This document shows, one piece after another, positions 1 to 9,284 of a DNA stretch of 64,000 nt (position 1 is the first letter of the stretch; each line of letters begins with the position of its first letter). The stretch covers positions 440,592 through 504,591 of the forward strand of contig CAVPBX010000018.1 in NCBI GenBank assembly GCA_963702305.1, written 5' to 3'. The stretch comes from PALSA-693 sp963702305. GTDB taxonomy: Bacteria; Actinomycetota; Acidimicrobiia; Acidimicrobiales; Palsa-688. The notes under the pieces were generated by a model. It saw only the letters and a list, made by a program, of their open reading frames with translations. It was not told the origin of the DNA and made no database searches. The position numbers and the translations under genes were made by a program.

Positions 1-805
1 CCGCGTGGGGCGCCATCAGCCGCTCGGTCGGCATCGACGCCAGGGCAGCCATGGTCTCGTCGGCCCGATCCGGATCCTCGTCGGGCAGGTAGTCACGGAC
101 CACGTGGCGGCGCTCGTCGTCGACGCCGGCAAGGAGCTCCTCCAGCTGCAGGTGGGCCAGGCGGCCGTCGGCGCCCAACTCGACGATGTAGCCCTCGATC
201 TCCTCGGCGATGCGGCGCACCATCTCGGCCCGCTGGAGCACCGTGACCACGTCCCGGGCGGTGACCAGGTCCTCGACCTCGAGGGCGGACAAGGCGCTGG
301 TCACGGTGTCGAGGCGGTCGCGGTACCGCTCCAAGGTTTGCAGGGCCTGGTTGGCCCGGCCCAGCAAGCGGGCCACCGAGTCCAGGGCGTGCTTGCTGTC
401 GCCGCGGTAGAGGGTGATGACCGACATGTCCTCCGAGACGGAGATGACCGGGACCTCGATGGATCGGGCCACCCGCTCGGCCGTGCGGTGGCGGGTGCCG
501 GTCTCGCTGGTGGGCACGTTGGGGCTGGGGACCAGGTGGACGTTAGCCCGGGCGATGCGGCTGGCGTCGGAGGCCAGGATGATGGCGCCGTCCATCTTGG
601 CCAGCTCGGACAGCCGTTGCGGGCTGAACTCGGCGTCGAGCAACAGGCCGCCCGAACAGATCCCCAATACTTCGGGACCGTCGCCCACCACGATCAGGGC
701 CCCCATGTTGGCTTGCAGGATCCGGTCCAGGCCTTCGCGCAGCGGACGCCCCGGGGCGATGGCGCCCAACGCCTCGATCAGAGCGGCGCGAGGACGTTCC
801 GACAC
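1..805 (-). CDS. disA: DNA integrity scanning protein / diadenylate cyclase DisA (C-terminus cut by window edge)
   Basis: DisA condenses two ATP into cyclic di-AMP and scans DNA for damage. About 268 residues are present from a GTG at 803-805; the family is near 350-360, so the C-terminal helix-hairpin-helix DNA-binding part lies off the left edge. The DAC catalytic signatures are visible: DGA at residues 72-74 (in KMDGAIILASD) and the RHR motif at 105-107 (in GTRHRTAER). The helical linker after residue 150 is also present. The start lies 9 bases downstream of the radA stop, so disA is the last gene of a clpC-lppM-radA-disA run, the same radA-disA pairing seen in other Actinobacteria. Function is seen directly in the motifs; the pairing with radA supports a role linked to recombination repair. 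Confidence 0.95.
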   Translation of the reverse strand, partial: MSERPRAALIEALGAIAPGRPLREGLDRILQANMGALIVVGDGPEVLGICSGGLLLDAEFSPQRLSELAKMDGAIILASDASRIARANVHLVPSPNVPTSETGTRHRTAERVARSIEVPVISVSEDMSVITLYRGDSKHALDSVARLLGRANQALQTLERYRDRLDTVTSALSALEVEDLVTARDVVTVLQRAEMVRRIAEEIEGYIVELGADGRLAHLQLEELLAGVDDERRHVVRDYLPDEDPDRADETMAALASMPTERLMAPHA

Positions 806-814
806 CCGGCAATC

Positions 815-2269
815 CTACCGAACGGAGCCCCTTCCGCCGCTGGCAGAATCGGCGTCGCCGTCGTCGCCGACCACCCGTAACGGCGGCAGGGCGGGCCAGT
901 CCGCGCCGAGATACAGGTCGAGGACGTGGGCGAGGGTGGGCACCTGCTTGACCGTCAGCGGACCGTCGCTGGGACCGCGCTCCGGCACCAGGGCCCGGGT
1001 GAAACCCAGCCGGGAGGCCTCGACCAGGCGCCGCGGCGTGTGGGCGACCTGCCGCACCTCGCCGCCCAGACCGACCTCGCCCAGGACGACCAGATCGTCG
1101 CCGACGGCCAGCCCGGTGGCCGCGGACGCCAACGCCAGGCACACGGCCAGGTCGGCGCCCGGGTCGGTGACGCGGACGCCGCCGACCACCGAGACGTACA
1201 CGTCGTGGTGGGCCAGGCTCAGACCGGCCCGCCGGTCGAGCACGGCCAGGAGCAAGGCCAGCCGGCCGGCGTCGAAGCCGGTGGCCGACCGGCGGGGGCT
1301 CACCATCGGGGTTTCCACCACCAGGGCCTGGATCTCGACCAGCAACGGCCGCTGGCCTTCCATGGAGGGGAACACCACCGACCCGGGCGTCCCGTAGCGG
1401 CGGTCGAGGAGGAAGATGCCGCCGGCGTCGGTGACCCCCTCCAGGCCGGTGCCGGTCATCTCGAAGAGGCCCAGCTCGCCCGTGGGGCCGAAGCGGTGCT
1501 TGACCGAGCGCAGCAGGCGGAGGGCGTGGTGGCGGTCGCCCTCGAAGGACAGCACGGTGTCGACCAGGTGCTCCAGCACGCGCGGCCCGGCCAGGCTGCC
1601 GTCCTTGGTGACGTGACCGACCAGGATGGTCGTCGGACCGCCGTCCGCCTTGGCCATCGCTGCCAACTGGTGGGCGCAGCCCCGGACCTGGACGACCGAG
1701 CCCGGAGTGGACTCCAGGTCCGGATCCCACACGGTCTGCACCGAGTCGATCACCACCACGTCGGGGGTGATCTCGTCGACGGCCGCCTGGATGCCGGGCA
1801 TCGAGGTCTCGGCCACCAGCCACAATCCCGGCACCAGGGCGTCGAGGCGTTCGGCCCGCCGGCGGATCTGGACCGGTGACTCCTCGGCGGACACCAGCAG
1901 GCAGCGCAGGCCCCGGCGGGCCAGGTGGGCCAGGGCCTGCAACACCAGCGTGGACTTGCCGATCCCCGGCTCCCCGCCCAGCAGGATCACCGAACCCGGC
2001 ACCAGGCCCCCACCCAGCACCCGGTCCAGCTCCGGCAGGTGCGTCGACACCGGCGCCCCGCCGTCGAGGGCGATGTCGGTCAGGGCGATAGGGGCGGCCG
2101 CAGGACGAGCGGCGGGCCCCCCGCCGGCGCCGGTGCGGTCCCGACCAGCGGCCGGCTCCACCTCCTCCACCAAGGTGTTCCACGCCCCGCAACCCGGGCA
2201 GCGGCCGGCCCAGCGCGGCGAGGCGGACCCGCAGTCCGTGCAGCGATGGACGGTACGGAGGCGGGCCAC
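815..2269 (-). CDS. radA: DNA repair protein RadA (Sms), 484 aa
   Basis: RadA is a RecA-like ATP-dependent branch-migration helicase used in recombinational repair. From the GTG at 2267-2269 the protein starts VARLRTVHRCTDCG and has a four-Cys zinc finger (CTDCG...CPGCG), a Walker A motif GEPGIGKST near residue 97, a RadA signature (here KHRFG instead of the usual KNRFG) and a C-terminal Lon-protease-like domain. Length matches the family (about 460). An upstream extension of the open frame runs into the preceding gene and has no zinc-finger-like content, so the GTG just before the zinc finger is preferred. The gene starts 11 bases after the LppM-like gene and ends 9 bases before disA, so all are probably cotranscribed. 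Confidence 0.95.
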   Translation of the reverse strand: MARLRTVHRCTDCGSASPRWAGRCPGCGAWNTLVEEVEPAAGRDRTGAGGGPAARPAAAPIALTDIALDGGAPVSTHLPELDRVLGGGLVPGSVILLGGEPGIGKSTLVLQALAHLARRGLRCLLVSAEESPVQIRRRAERLDALVPGLWLVAETSMPGIQAAVDEITPDVVVIDSVQTVWDPDLESTPGSVVQVRGCAHQLAAMAKADGGPTTILVGHVTKDGSLAGPRVLEHLVDTVLSFEGDRHHALRLLRSVKHRFGPTGELGLFEMTGTGLEGVTDAGGIFLLDRRYGTPGSVVFPSMEGQRPLLVEIQALVVETPMVSPRRSATGFDAGRLALLLAVLDRRAGLSLAHHDVYVSVVGGVRVTDPGADLAVCLALASAATGLAVGDDLVVLGEVGLGGEVRQVAHTPRRLVEASRLGFTRALVPERGPSDGPLTVKQVPTLAHVLDLYLGADWPALPPLRVVGDDGDADSASGGRGSVR

Positions 2270-2280
2270 GCCCGACCACC

Positions 2281-3087
2281 CTAGGGGTGGGGTGTGACCG
2301 TCTCGGCCATGGTGGGGGCGCCCTGCCGGTGGGCCCCGCGGCGCTGCCGGCCGCGGCCAGGTCCGCGCCGCCGTCGGCGCCGGCGCCACCAGAAGGCGCC
2401 GAGCCCGAAGAGCACAAGCACCACCACACCGCCGGCGACGATCGCGGCCACGATCCGCCCCGAGTCCCACTGCCGGGTCACCGCCGTGAGGGTGAGGGAC
2501 TGGCCCAGGCGCGGCGTCCACTGGAGGTTCCCGCCGCTGCGGGAGCCGGCGTTGCTCCGCACCACGCCCCCGGGGAGGTGGGCGGCCACCCCGAAGGTGA
2601 ACACCTGCGCCGGCTGCTGGCCGGCCGCGCCCGCCAAGGGACCCGGGTTGACACCGGTCGGCGAACCCAGCACGCCGGCGAGGCCGGAGTCGCCGAAGCA
2701 GGCCAGACCGCAGGTCAGGTCCACCTTCCCGGTCAGGGTGGTCTCGGTGCGCCAGAAGGTGTGCCGGGAGGAGATGGCCAGCTGGAACGGCTTGGCGCCG
2801 GCGATCTCGCGGACCAGGGCGCTGGCCTGCGTCGGGGTGGTGTACGGGTGGCTGGCCGCCACCACCGTCGTCCCGCCGGGGCCGGGCGACGGACCGGTGA
2901 CCGTCCACCCCGCCGCGGTCAGGTCCGCGACCTGCAGCTGGGCGGCCAAGGCCGCCGAGCCGCCGACCGCGCCCAGCGCGGACCGGTCGAGGCTCACCGA
3001 GACGCCCACCACCCCCCGCCCGCCGTTGGCGGCGTCGACGGAGACCTGGGTGGTGACCTGGCAGCCGGCCAGCGCCACCAGCGCCAT
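2281..3087 (-). CDS. LppM-like lipoprotein with C-terminal transmembrane helix
   Basis: A secreted, membrane-anchored protein of unknown biochemical role. The lipobox LAGC is followed by a beta-rich domain (starting QVTTQVSVDAANGGRG), then a single helix near residue 210-230 (IVAAIVAGGVVVLVLFGLGAFWW) and a strongly basic Arg-rich cytoplasmic tail. This layout resembles mycobacterial LppM (DUF3153), whose gene product affects cell-envelope lipid handling. The ATG at 3085-3087 leaves only eight residues before the lipobox Cys; the in-frame codons upstream (RHLPRPAALLAAL) would complete a good signal peptide but contain no ATG, GTG or TTG, so the true start may be hidden by a base error. It lies between clpC and radA. 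Family assignment is moderate. Confidence 0.6.
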   Translation of the reverse strand: MALVALAGCQVTTQVSVDAANGGRGVVGVSVSLDRSALGAVGGSAALAAQLQVADLTAAGWTVTGPSPGPGGTTVVAASHPYTTPTQASALVREIAGAKPFQLAISSRHTFWRTETTLTGKVDLTCGLACFGDSGLAGVLGSPTGVNPGPLAGAAGQQPAQVFTFGVAAHLPGGVVRSNAGSRSGGNLQWTPRLGQSLTLTAVTRQWDSGRIVAAIVAGGVVVLVLFGLGAFWWRRRRRRRGPGRGRQRRGAHRQGAPTMAETVTPHP

Positions 3088-3143
3088 GAGCGCGGCCAGC
3101 AGGGCGGCGGGGCGCGGGAGGTGGCGCCCCCCGCCGCTACGGG

Positions 3144-5660
3144 CTATTCGCCGCTGCCGGCGCCGGCCATCTCGACCGGCGGCGGTTGCAGGCCCTCGAT
3201 GGACCGGAACACGATGACCGGTTCGCCCCCATCGGGATCGGGTTCGAGGTCGACGATGATCGTCTCGCCGGCCCGGAACTCCTTCCAGAGGATCTTCTCG
3301 GAAAGGGGATCCTCGACCATCCGCTGCAGCGCCCGGCGCAAAGGCCGAGCCCCCATCGTCGGGTCGTAACCCTTCTCGACGACGTGGTACTTGGCCGCCT
3401 GGGTGAGCTCCAGGCTCAGACCCTGGCCCTCGAGGCTGGTGCGCACCCGCTTGATCATCAGGTCGATGATCTCGGTCACCTCGTCCTTGGTCAACTCGTG
3501 GAAGACGATGACGTCGTCGATGCGGTTGAGGAACTCGGGCCGGAAGTGGGCCTTGAGGGCGTCGTTGACCTTGAGCTTCATCTTCTCGTAGGTCACCGCT
3601 TCGCTGGTCTTGGCAAAACCGACGGAGGTCTTGCGCAGATCCGCCGTCCCCAAGTTGGAGGTCATGATGATGACCGTGTTCTTGAAGTCGACGCTGCGCC
3701 CCTGCGAGTCGGTCAGCCGGCCGTCTTCCAGGATCTGGAGGAGGGCGTTGAACACATCGGGGTGCGCTTTCTCGATCTCGTCGAACAGCACCACCGAGAA
3801 CGGCTTGCGACGCACGGCTTCAGTCAGCTGGCCGCCTTCCTCGTACCCCACGTAGCCGGGGGGCGATCCGACGAGCCGGCTCACGGTGTGCTTCTCCATG
3901 TACTCAGACATGTCGAGCTGGATGAGCGAGCCTTCGTCGCCGAAGAGGAACTCGGCGAGGGTCTTGGCCGTCTCGGTCTTGCCCACGCCGGAGGGGCCCA
4001 GGAAGATGAACGAGCCGCTCGGCCGCTTGGGATCCTTGAGACCGGCCCGGGTGCGGCGGATGGCCTGCGACACGGCCCGGATGGCGTCCTCCTGGCCGAT
4101 GACCCGCTTGTGCAGCTCGTCCTCCATGCGGAGCAGCTTGGCGGTCTCCTCCTCGGTCAGCTTGTAGACCGGGATGCCCGTCCAGTTGGACAGGACGTCG
4201 GCGATGACCTCCTCGTCGACCACGTCGAACAGGTCGACGCCCTCGGCCCGCCACTCCTGCTCTTTGGCGGCCTTGCGCTGGAGGAGCTCCTCCTCCTTCT
4301 CGCGGAACTTCTTGGCCTGCTCGAAGTTCTGCTTCTCGATGGCGAGCTCCTTGTCCTTGCGGACCCGGGTGATGTCGTCCTCGATGGCCTTGTAGTCCGG
4401 CGGGGTGGCCATGCGGCGGATGCGCAGGCGGCTGCCGGCCTCGTCGATCAGGTCGATGGCCTTGTCCGGCAGGTACCGGTCGGCGATGTAGCGGTCGGCC
4501 AGGTTGGCGGCGGCCACCACGGCCTGGTCGGTGATCGTCACCCCGTGATGCGACTCGTAGCGGTCCCGGAGCCCCTTGAGGATCTCGATGGTGTGGCTGA
4601 GCGAGGGCTCCTCGACCTTGATGGGCTGGAAGCGCCGCTCGAGGGCCGCGTCCTTCTCCAGGTGCTTGCGGTACTCGTCGAGGGTGGTGGCCCCGATGGT
4701 CTGCAGCTCGCCGCGGGCCAGCATGGGCTTGAGGATCGACGCCGCGTCGATGGCGCCTTCGGCCGCGCCGGCCCCGACGAGGGTGTGCAACTCGTCGATG
4801 AAAAGAATGATGTCGCCGCGGGTCCGGATCTCCTTGAGCACCTTCTTGAGGCGCTCCTCGAAATCACCCCGGTACCGGGACCCGGCCACCAGCGCCCCCA
4901 GATCGAGGGTGTAGAGCTGCTTGCCCTTGATGGTCTCGGGGACGTCGCCACCGACGATCTTCTGGGACAGGCCCTCGACGATGGCGGTCTTGCCGACGCC
5001 GGGCTCGCCGATGAGGACCGGATTGTTTTTCGTGCGGCGGGACAGGACCTGCATGACCCGCTCGATCTCGCGCTCGCGACCGATGACCGGATCGAGCTTG
5101 CGCTCCCGGGCCAGCTGGGTCAGGTTGCGACCGAACTGGTCGAGGACCGGCGAACCGCTGGGGGCCTCCTGGCCGGGGGTGGCACCCGGGCCGGCCGGGG
5201 CGCCCTCCTTGCCGCCGGGCGACTGGTAACCGGACAGGAGCTGGATGACCTGCTGGCGGACGCGGGGCAGGTCGGCGCCGAGGCTGACCAGTACCTGGGC
5301 CGCCACGCCTTCGCCCTCGCGCACCAGCCCGAGGAGCATGTGCTCCGTGCCGATGTAGTTGTGGCCCAGCTGGAGCGCCTCGCGTAGCGACAACTCCAGG
5401 ACCTTCTTGGCTCGGGGCGTGAACGGCGGCGACCCCGTCGTCGACGACCCGGCGGGGCCGATGGTCTCTTCGACCTTCTCGCGCACCGCTTCCAGGCTGA
5501 CCCCAAGGGACTCGAGCGCCTTGGCCGCCACGCCTTCACCCTCGTGGATGAGGCCCAGCAAGATGTGCTCGGTGCCGATGAAGTTATGGTTGAGAAGGCG
5601 CGCTTCCTCCTGGGCCAAGACCAGGACTCTTCGGGCTCGGTCAGTAAAACGTTCGAACAT
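3144..5660 (-). CDS. clpC: ATP-dependent Clp protease ATP-binding subunit ClpC, 838 aa
   Basis: ClpC is the AAA+ unfoldase that feeds substrates to ClpP. The start ATG (5658-5660) gives MFERFTDRARRVLVLAQEEA, the standard actinobacterial ClpC N-terminus, and is preceded by a strong GGAGG ribosome binding site. Domains in order: two Clp-N repeats (residues about 1-145), first AAA+ module with Walker A GEPGVGKTA near residue 217, a UVR/M-domain coiled coil (EKQNFEQAKKFREKEEE), second AAA+ module with Walker A GPSGVGKTET near residue 552 and the pore loop GYVGYEEGG, then the D2-small domain. The open frame extends about 460 residues further upstream but that part is antisense to the prenyl synthase gene and is not coding. 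Housekeeping and intact. Confidence 0.98.
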   Translation of the reverse strand: MFERFTDRARRVLVLAQEEARLLNHNFIGTEHILLGLIHEGEGVAAKALESLGVSLEAVREKVEETIGPAGSSTTGSPPFTPRAKKVLELSLREALQLGHNYIGTEHMLLGLVREGEGVAAQVLVSLGADLPRVRQQVIQLLSGYQSPGGKEGAPAGPGATPGQEAPSGSPVLDQFGRNLTQLARERKLDPVIGREREIERVMQVLSRRTKNNPVLIGEPGVGKTAIVEGLSQKIVGGDVPETIKGKQLYTLDLGALVAGSRYRGDFEERLKKVLKEIRTRGDIILFIDELHTLVGAGAAEGAIDAASILKPMLARGELQTIGATTLDEYRKHLEKDAALERRFQPIKVEEPSLSHTIEILKGLRDRYESHHGVTITDQAVVAAANLADRYIADRYLPDKAIDLIDEAGSRLRIRRMATPPDYKAIEDDITRVRKDKELAIEKQNFEQAKKFREKEEELLQRKAAKEQEWRAEGVDLFDVVDEEVIADVLSNWTGIPVYKLTEEETAKLLRMEDELHKRVIGQEDAIRAVSQAIRRTRAGLKDPKRPSGSFIFLGPSGVGKTETAKTLAEFLFGDEGSLIQLDMSEYMEKHTVSRLVGSPPGYVGYEEGGQLTEAVRRKPFSVVLFDEIEKAHPDVFNALLQILEDGRLTDSQGRSVDFKNTVIIMTSNLGTADLRKTSVGFAKTSEAVTYEKMKLKVNDALKAHFRPEFLNRIDDVIVFHELTKDEVTEIIDLMIKRVRTSLEGQGLSLELTQAAKYHVVEKGYDPTMGARPLRRALQRMVEDPLSEKILWKEFRAGETIIVDLEPDPDGGEPVIVFRSIEGLQPPPVEMAGAGSGE

Positions 5661-5819
5661 GCTGGTCCTCCGTCCCAGCAGTGTACCCGCCACTCTCCCG
5701 TTCCGTCTGAGCATGGCCCGGGCACCACGCCCCAGTTCGTACTTGCGACGGGGGTCGCGTACTCTCGCCAGGAGTGAACTGTCGTAGATGAACTGCGTCT
5801 TCCTGGCCTCGAGGAGGCC
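5661..5819. promoter_or_regulatory. divergent intergenic region between clpC and the prenyl synthase
   Basis: This 159-base gap must hold both promoters. On the minus strand a TACACT hexamer (complement of 5680-5685) sits upstream of the GGAGG Shine-Dalgarno sequence of clpC and could be its -10 element; no convincing -35 or CtsR/ClgR operator was recognised by eye. On the plus strand a GAGGAGG lies only three bases before the proposed TTG start of the synthase. Weak evidence. Confidence 0.3.
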
Positions 5820-6797
5820 TTGGGCCGGGTCGAGCAGGCCTTGTCCACCACGACCGCGGCGGCCGATCCCTTCCTCGCCGAGGTCACCGGTCACCTGGTC
5901 AGAGCCGGTGGGAAACGGCTGCGGCCGGCGCTGGTGATCGCAGCGGCCGCGGTCAGCACGGCCTCCCCGGCGGGGGCGGACGGCGCCGCCGACATCGACG
6001 TCGATGAGAACGTCATCCAGGGCGGGGTGGCGGTGGAGTTGGTGCATCTGGGGTCGCTGTACCACGACGACGTCATGGACGAGGCCGAGCACCGGCGGGG
6101 GGTGGAGAGCGTCAACGCCCGGTGGGGCAATCTGATCGCCATCCTGGCCGGCGACTTCCTGCTGGCTCGGGCCTCGGAGATCGCGGCGTCGTTGGGCACC
6201 GAGGTGGCGGCCCTGCTGGCCCGCACCATCGGCCAGCTGTGCGAAGGCGAAGTGGGGCAGCTGCGCTATTCGTTCGACCCGTCTCGGCCCGAAGCGGCCT
6301 ACCTGGCCTCGATCGCCGGCAAGACGGCCTCGTTGATGGCCACCTCGGCCCGCATCGGCGGCCTCGTCAGCGGCGCGCCCCGGCCGTGGGTCGATGCCCT
6401 GACCGACTACGGACACGCCCTGGGCATGGCCTTCCAGATCTGGGACGACGTCCGCGACCTGGTCTGCAACGAAGCCAACCTGGGCAAGCCGGCCGGCCAC
6501 GACATGGTCGAGGGGACCTACACCCTGCCGGTGTTGCGGGCCCTGGCCGTCCCGGGCGCCGGCGACGACCTGCGGGCGTTGCTCGGCGGACCGCTGGACC
6601 CGCCGGCGCGGGACAAGGCCCGCGACCTGGTGCTCTCCACCCAGGCCGTGGTGGCGTCCATCGCGGAGGCCCGGCGGTGGGCCGACCAGGCCGACTCCGC
6701 CCTGGACCTGCTGCGGACCGAGGGCGGCTCGGCGATCCGCCTGGCGGTGCTCGGGCAGATGGGCCACCGGCTGATCGACGAGCTCGACGTAACCTGA
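5820..6797 (+). CDS. trans-polyprenyl diphosphate synthase (325 aa)
   Basis: Makes long-chain polyprenyl diphosphate (for menaquinone or similar) by head-to-tail addition of isopentenyl diphosphate. Seen: the GGKRLRPALV substrate-binding segment, the first Asp-rich motif DDVMD (in YHDDVMDEAEHRRG), the GD(F/Y)LL motif, the KT...TS pair and the second Asp-rich motif WDDVRDL. Length is normal. The start is uncertain: TTG at 5820 is the only standard-type start before the conserved region, and the in-frame residues upstream (DELRLPGLEEA) look as though they may belong to the protein. Product chain length cannot be read from the sequence, so no gene symbol is given. It is transcribed away from clpC. 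Confidence 0.9.
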   Translation: MGRVEQALSTTTAAADPFLAEVTGHLVRAGGKRLRPALVIAAAAVSTASPAGADGAADIDVDENVIQGGVAVELVHLGSLYHDDVMDEAEHRRGVESVNARWGNLIAILAGDFLLARASEIAASLGTEVAALLARTIGQLCEGEVGQLRYSFDPSRPEAAYLASIAGKTASLMATSARIGGLVSGAPRPWVDALTDYGHALGMAFQIWDDVRDLVCNEANLGKPAGHDMVEGTYTLPVLRALAVPGAGDDLRALLGGPLDPPARDKARDLVLSTQAVVASIAEARRWADQADSALDLLRTEGGSAIRLAVLGQMGHRLIDELDVT

Positions 6798-7068
6798 CTT
6801 CCTTCGATCGGCGTCCGCCTGACACCGATCGGGGCCGGACCCGAGAGGGAACGGTAACGCGACAGGCGCGTGACGCTGAAAGGCGCGGCTGGCGCGAAAG
6901 CCGCTCTCTATGACGATTGCGTGACAATCGTCGCCGCGAGCAGAAAGTGGTTGGCGCGTTACCGTCGTTGCGAGCCCGGCCAGCTCGATCTGGAAGGGCC
7001 GACCGAGGTACGCCAGGCCGGAACAGTGTGGAGGGGCGGACATGCGAGGGTCCCGGCCTCACGCCCGC
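6798..7068. other. 271-base gap between prenyl synthase and lysS ends, with one dyad
   Basis: No gene is seen. The only clear structure is a perfect 8-base inverted repeat, GACGATTG at 6912-6919 and CAATCGTC at 6925-6932, with a five-base spacer. Lying between two convergent transcripts it may be a terminator or transcript-end hairpin, although it lacks a T tract. It is only moderately GC-rich, which makes an operator an alternative. Confidence 0.45.
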
Positions 7069-8479
7069 CTAGGTCTGCTCCGGCCGCATGGTCGGAAAGG
7101 CGATGACGTCGCGGATGGCGTCCACGCCGGCGAGGAGCATGACCAGGCGGTCCATGCCGATCCCGAGCCCGCCGGTGGGGGGCAGCCCGAACTCCAGGGC
7201 CCGCAGGTAGTCCTCGTCCACCACCATGGCCTCGTCGTCGCCGGCGGCCCGGGCCTCGGCCTGGGCCTCGAACCGGGCCCGCTGCTCGTCGGGGTCGACC
7301 AGCTCGCTGAAGGCGTTGCAGAGCTCCCGGCCGGCGACGATGGCTTCGAAGCGCTCCACCAGGCCCGGCTGGGTGCGATGGTCCCGGGCCAGGGGTGAGA
7401 CCTCCTTCGGGTAGTCGGTCACGAAGACCGGCCCCCACAGCTCCGCCTCGGTGGTCTTCTCGTAGATCTCCAGGATCAGCTTGCCGGGGCCCCAGGCGTC
7501 GTGGACCGCAACGCCGGCCTTCGCCGCCACGGCCCGCAGCTCCTCCACCGGCATCGAGACGTCGACCGACAGGCCGGCGTGCTCGACGATCAGCTCGGTC
7601 ATCGTCGCCCGCCGCCACGGCACGGCCAGGGACAAGGGGCCGACCGTCGTACTCCAGCGACGTGGTGCCGCAGACAGGCCAGGGCCGCGCCGGCGACCAG
7701 CTCCTCGGTCAGCGCCATCATGTCGGTGTAGTCGGCGTAGGCCTGGTACAGCTCCAGCATGGTGAACTCCGGGTTGTGCCGCGGCGACAGCCCCTCGTTG
7801 CGGAACACCCGGGCGATCTCGAACACCTTCTCGAAGCCGCCGACCACCAGCCGCTTGAGGTACAGCTCGGGGGCGACCCTGCAGGTACAGGTCGAGGTCC
7901 AGGGCGTTGTGGTGGGTGACGAACGGCCGGGCCGCCGCCCCGCCGGGGATGGGGTGGAAGATCGGCGTCTCCACCTCCACGAACCCCCGTTCCTCCAGCC
8001 AGCGGCGGGTCCACGAGATCACCCGGCTGCGCAGCAGCAGCGTCTCCCGTGACCCTTCGTGGGCCCACAGGTCGGCGTAGCGCTGCCGGTAGCGCAGGTC
8101 GACGTCGGTGAGACCCTTCCACTTGTCGCCGAAACTGCGCCGGGCCTCGGCCAACAACACCCACGACGTGACCTTCACGGAGAGCTCACCCGTCCGGGTC
8201 CGCACCACCTCGCCGGTAGCGCCGATCCAGTCGCCGAGTGACAGGTGCCCGAACTCCTGAAAGCGCTCCGTCCACGCCGCGCCGGCGAACAGCTGGATCG
8301 CCCCGGACGGAGTCCCGCAGGGTGCCGAAGGCCAGCTTGCCCATCTCCCGGCGCAGCATCAGCCGGCCGGCGACGGACACCACCACGCCGGAGTCGGCGC
8401 CGGCTTCGAGCGAGGCGAACCGGGCCGCCAGCTCCGCCGCCGAGGCGTCGCGGTCAAACCGGTACGGGATGCCCTCCAT
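7069..8479 (-). CDS. lysS: lysyl-tRNA synthetase, class II (frame shifted three times)
   Basis: Charges tRNA-Lys. The start ATG (8477-8479) gives MEGIPYRFDRDASAAELAARF; the OB-fold anticodon-binding segment follows, then class II motif 1 and 2 (IARVFRNEGLSPRHNPEFTMLE) and motif 3 (GLGIGMDRLVMLL) before the C-terminal FPTMRPE. The frame moves near 8290, near 7880 and near 7650. At 7880 the sequence reads CAGGGTCGCC where CAGGTCGCC would give the expected DLYLQVAPELYL, a one-base G-run error. Because the gene is essential and the last gene of the cofactor operon, I treat it as functional. It starts 9 bases after the coaX stop. Confidence 0.93.
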
Positions 8480-8487
8480 CGACGGCC

Positions 8488-9281
8488 CTATCGCTCGTTG
8501 CGTCCGAAGATGATGCGCAGCCCGTCCAGGGTCAGCCAGGGCTCGTGGTGCTGGATGGCGGCCGAGTACGGGCCGATCAGCCCGGCCAGCCCGCCGGTCG
8601 CCACCACCGTGCAGGGGCCCACCTCGTCCTGCAGGCGCCGGCACAGCCCGTCCACCTGGGCCGCGAACCCGTAGATGACCCCGGCCTGCACCGATTCGAC
8701 CGTGTTCTTGGCCAGCACGCTGCGGGGCTCGACCAGCTCGACCCGCGGCAGCAGGGCGGCCCGGGCGGACAGGGCCTCCAACGAGATCTCGATGCCCGGG
8801 CACGATGATGCCGCCCGAGGTACTCGCCCTTCGCGGAGACCACCTCGAAGGTGGTGGCGGTCCCGAAGTCGACGACGATGGTGGGGCCGCCGTACTTCTC
8901 GAAGGCCGCCACCGCGTCGGCGATGCGGTCGGCGCCCACCTCCTTGGGGTTGTCGTAGTGGATCGGCATGCCGGTGCGGACGCCCGGCTCGACGATCACG
9001 GTGTCCACCTTGAACCACCGGTCGCTCATCTCCCGCAGGGCCGTGCGCAACCGGGGCACGACCGAGGCCACCGCGATACCGGTGATGGCCTCGGCCGGGT
9101 CGAGCCCTTGCAGCTGGAAGAGCTGGTCGATGAGCAGCGCCATCTCGTCGGCGGTGCGCGACGCCACGGTGGCGATGCGCCAGTGGTGGAGCAGCTCGGT
9201 GCCGCTGCCCCCCGGGCCGTCGCCGGGCGCGTACAGGCCGATGACGGTCTGGGTGTTGCCGACGTCGATGGCGACCAGCAC
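8488..9281 (-). CDS. coaX: type III pantothenate kinase CoaX (frame shifted)
   Basis: Catalyses the first step of coenzyme A synthesis, pantothenate to 4'-phosphopantothenate. Seen: N-terminal phosphate-binding MLVAIDVGNTQTVIGL, the DNPKEVGADRIADAVAA motif, the VVDFGTATTFEVV motif, and the VATGGLAGLI segment near the C-terminus. Near 8800-8820 the frame moves: CTCGGGCGGC and CCCGGGCATC each seem to carry one extra G relative to the expected LGGIIVPGIEISLEAL. The gene begins 3 bases after nadC ends and is followed by lysS. Together with panC and panD it completes vitamin B5 and the first CoA step in one operon. Confidence 0.93.
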
Positions 9282-9284
9282 CGC

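Noticed and set aside
3186..5387. A 733-codon open frame on the plus strand antisense to clpC, and similar long antisense frames elsewhere (31194-33293, 27615-29348, 12101-13663)
   Set aside because: The opposite strand encodes unmistakable conserved proteins. High third-position GC leaves few stops on the complementary strand, and the antisense translations are rich in His/Asp/Gln/Gly with no domain signatures.
6912..6932. tRNA or small RNA gene in the gap before lysS
   Set aside because: Only one short hairpin is present; no cloverleaf, T-loop GTTCGA-type sequence or CCA-like end was found.
7069..8479. lysS and its neighbours as genuine pseudogenes
   Set aside because: They are essential, all conserved motifs are present in order, and the breaks are one-base changes often at G/C runs; overlapping start-stop junctions become exact after correction.
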